Source: an uncultured Christensenella sp.
GTDB taxonomy: Bacteria > Bacillota > Clostridia > Christensenellales > UBA3700
Reading direction: 5' to 3'
NCBI GenBank assembly: GCA_910576875.1
Contig: CAJTKI010000047.1
Coordinates: 1 to 13,094 of the forward strand
Length of the DNA stretch: 13,094 bases
Positions 13,089 through 13,094 of this stretch are shown in pieces. Under the pieces are notes generated by a model that ran no database searches, had not been told where the DNA came from, and saw only the letters and a list, made by a program, of their open reading frames with translations. Position 1 is the stretch's first letter. Every line of letters begins with the position of its first letter. A program made the translations under genes and the position numbers.

Positions 13089-13094
13089 ATGGCT

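Noticed and set aside
13089..13094. ATGGCT at the right edge as a gene start
   Set aside because: The ATG directly follows the -10 box, upstream of any likely transcription start, so it would not be in the mRNA.

Overview
The window looks like chromosomal DNA from a GC-rich member of the Bacillota (probably an uncultured Clostridia-type lineage). The clues are strong AAAGGAG-type ribosome sites, sigma-A-like promoters with TATAAT boxes, hairpin-plus-T-run terminators, and gene types common in that group: an RlmD-type methyltransferase, an SPFH protein with C-terminal zinc ribbons, a zinc-ribbon/TIR/TPR protein, and an acetyltransferase followed by a zinc-ribbon membrane protein. All nine genes read on the + strand. 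No RNA gene, CRISPR array or insertion sequence was seen, and no gap exceeds 300 bases.

Left part (1-3375): the C-terminal end of a membrane-anchored, probably extracellular protein (2-541); an RlmD-type rRNA m5U methyltransferase (635-2362) with a whole ASCH domain inserted in its catalytic domain and an apparently leaderless promoter; and a complete tyrosine recombinase (2449-3375).

Centre (3376-8503): this is the most interesting region. Just after the recombinase gene lie two exact 22-bp inverted repeats (3387-3408 and 3534-3555). Each is itself a palindrome with a 5-bp centre, which is the layout of a tyrosine-recombinase crossover site. They enclose 125 bp, and the second copy abuts the ribosome site of the next gene. 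The best promoter inside the segment (-35 at 3446-3451, extended -10 at 3422-3427) points left, away from the operon; inversion would aim it at the operon with its start about 45 nt before the ATG. I read this as a promoter-inversion (phase-variation) switch, drawn here probably in the OFF state. It would control four genes ending at a terminator at 8469-8503: an SPFH (stomatin/prohibitin-like) protein with two zinc ribbons, a small one-helix membrane protein, an 854-residue zinc-ribbon/TIR/TPR protein with two C-terminal membrane helices, and a zinc-ribbon trypsin-like serine protease without a signal peptide. Together they suggest a phase-variable, membrane-associated TIR-protease sensing or defence system. 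That function is inference.

Right part (8612-13094): a large KatE-type catalase with a C-terminal DJ-1/PfpI-like domain and its own terminator; then a two-gene operon of a condensation/alcohol-acetyltransferase-like enzyme and a zinc-ribbon membrane protein, behind a clear promoter with an 11-bp-spaced direct repeat upstream. A near-consensus promoter at 13060-13088 starts a transcript leaving the window.
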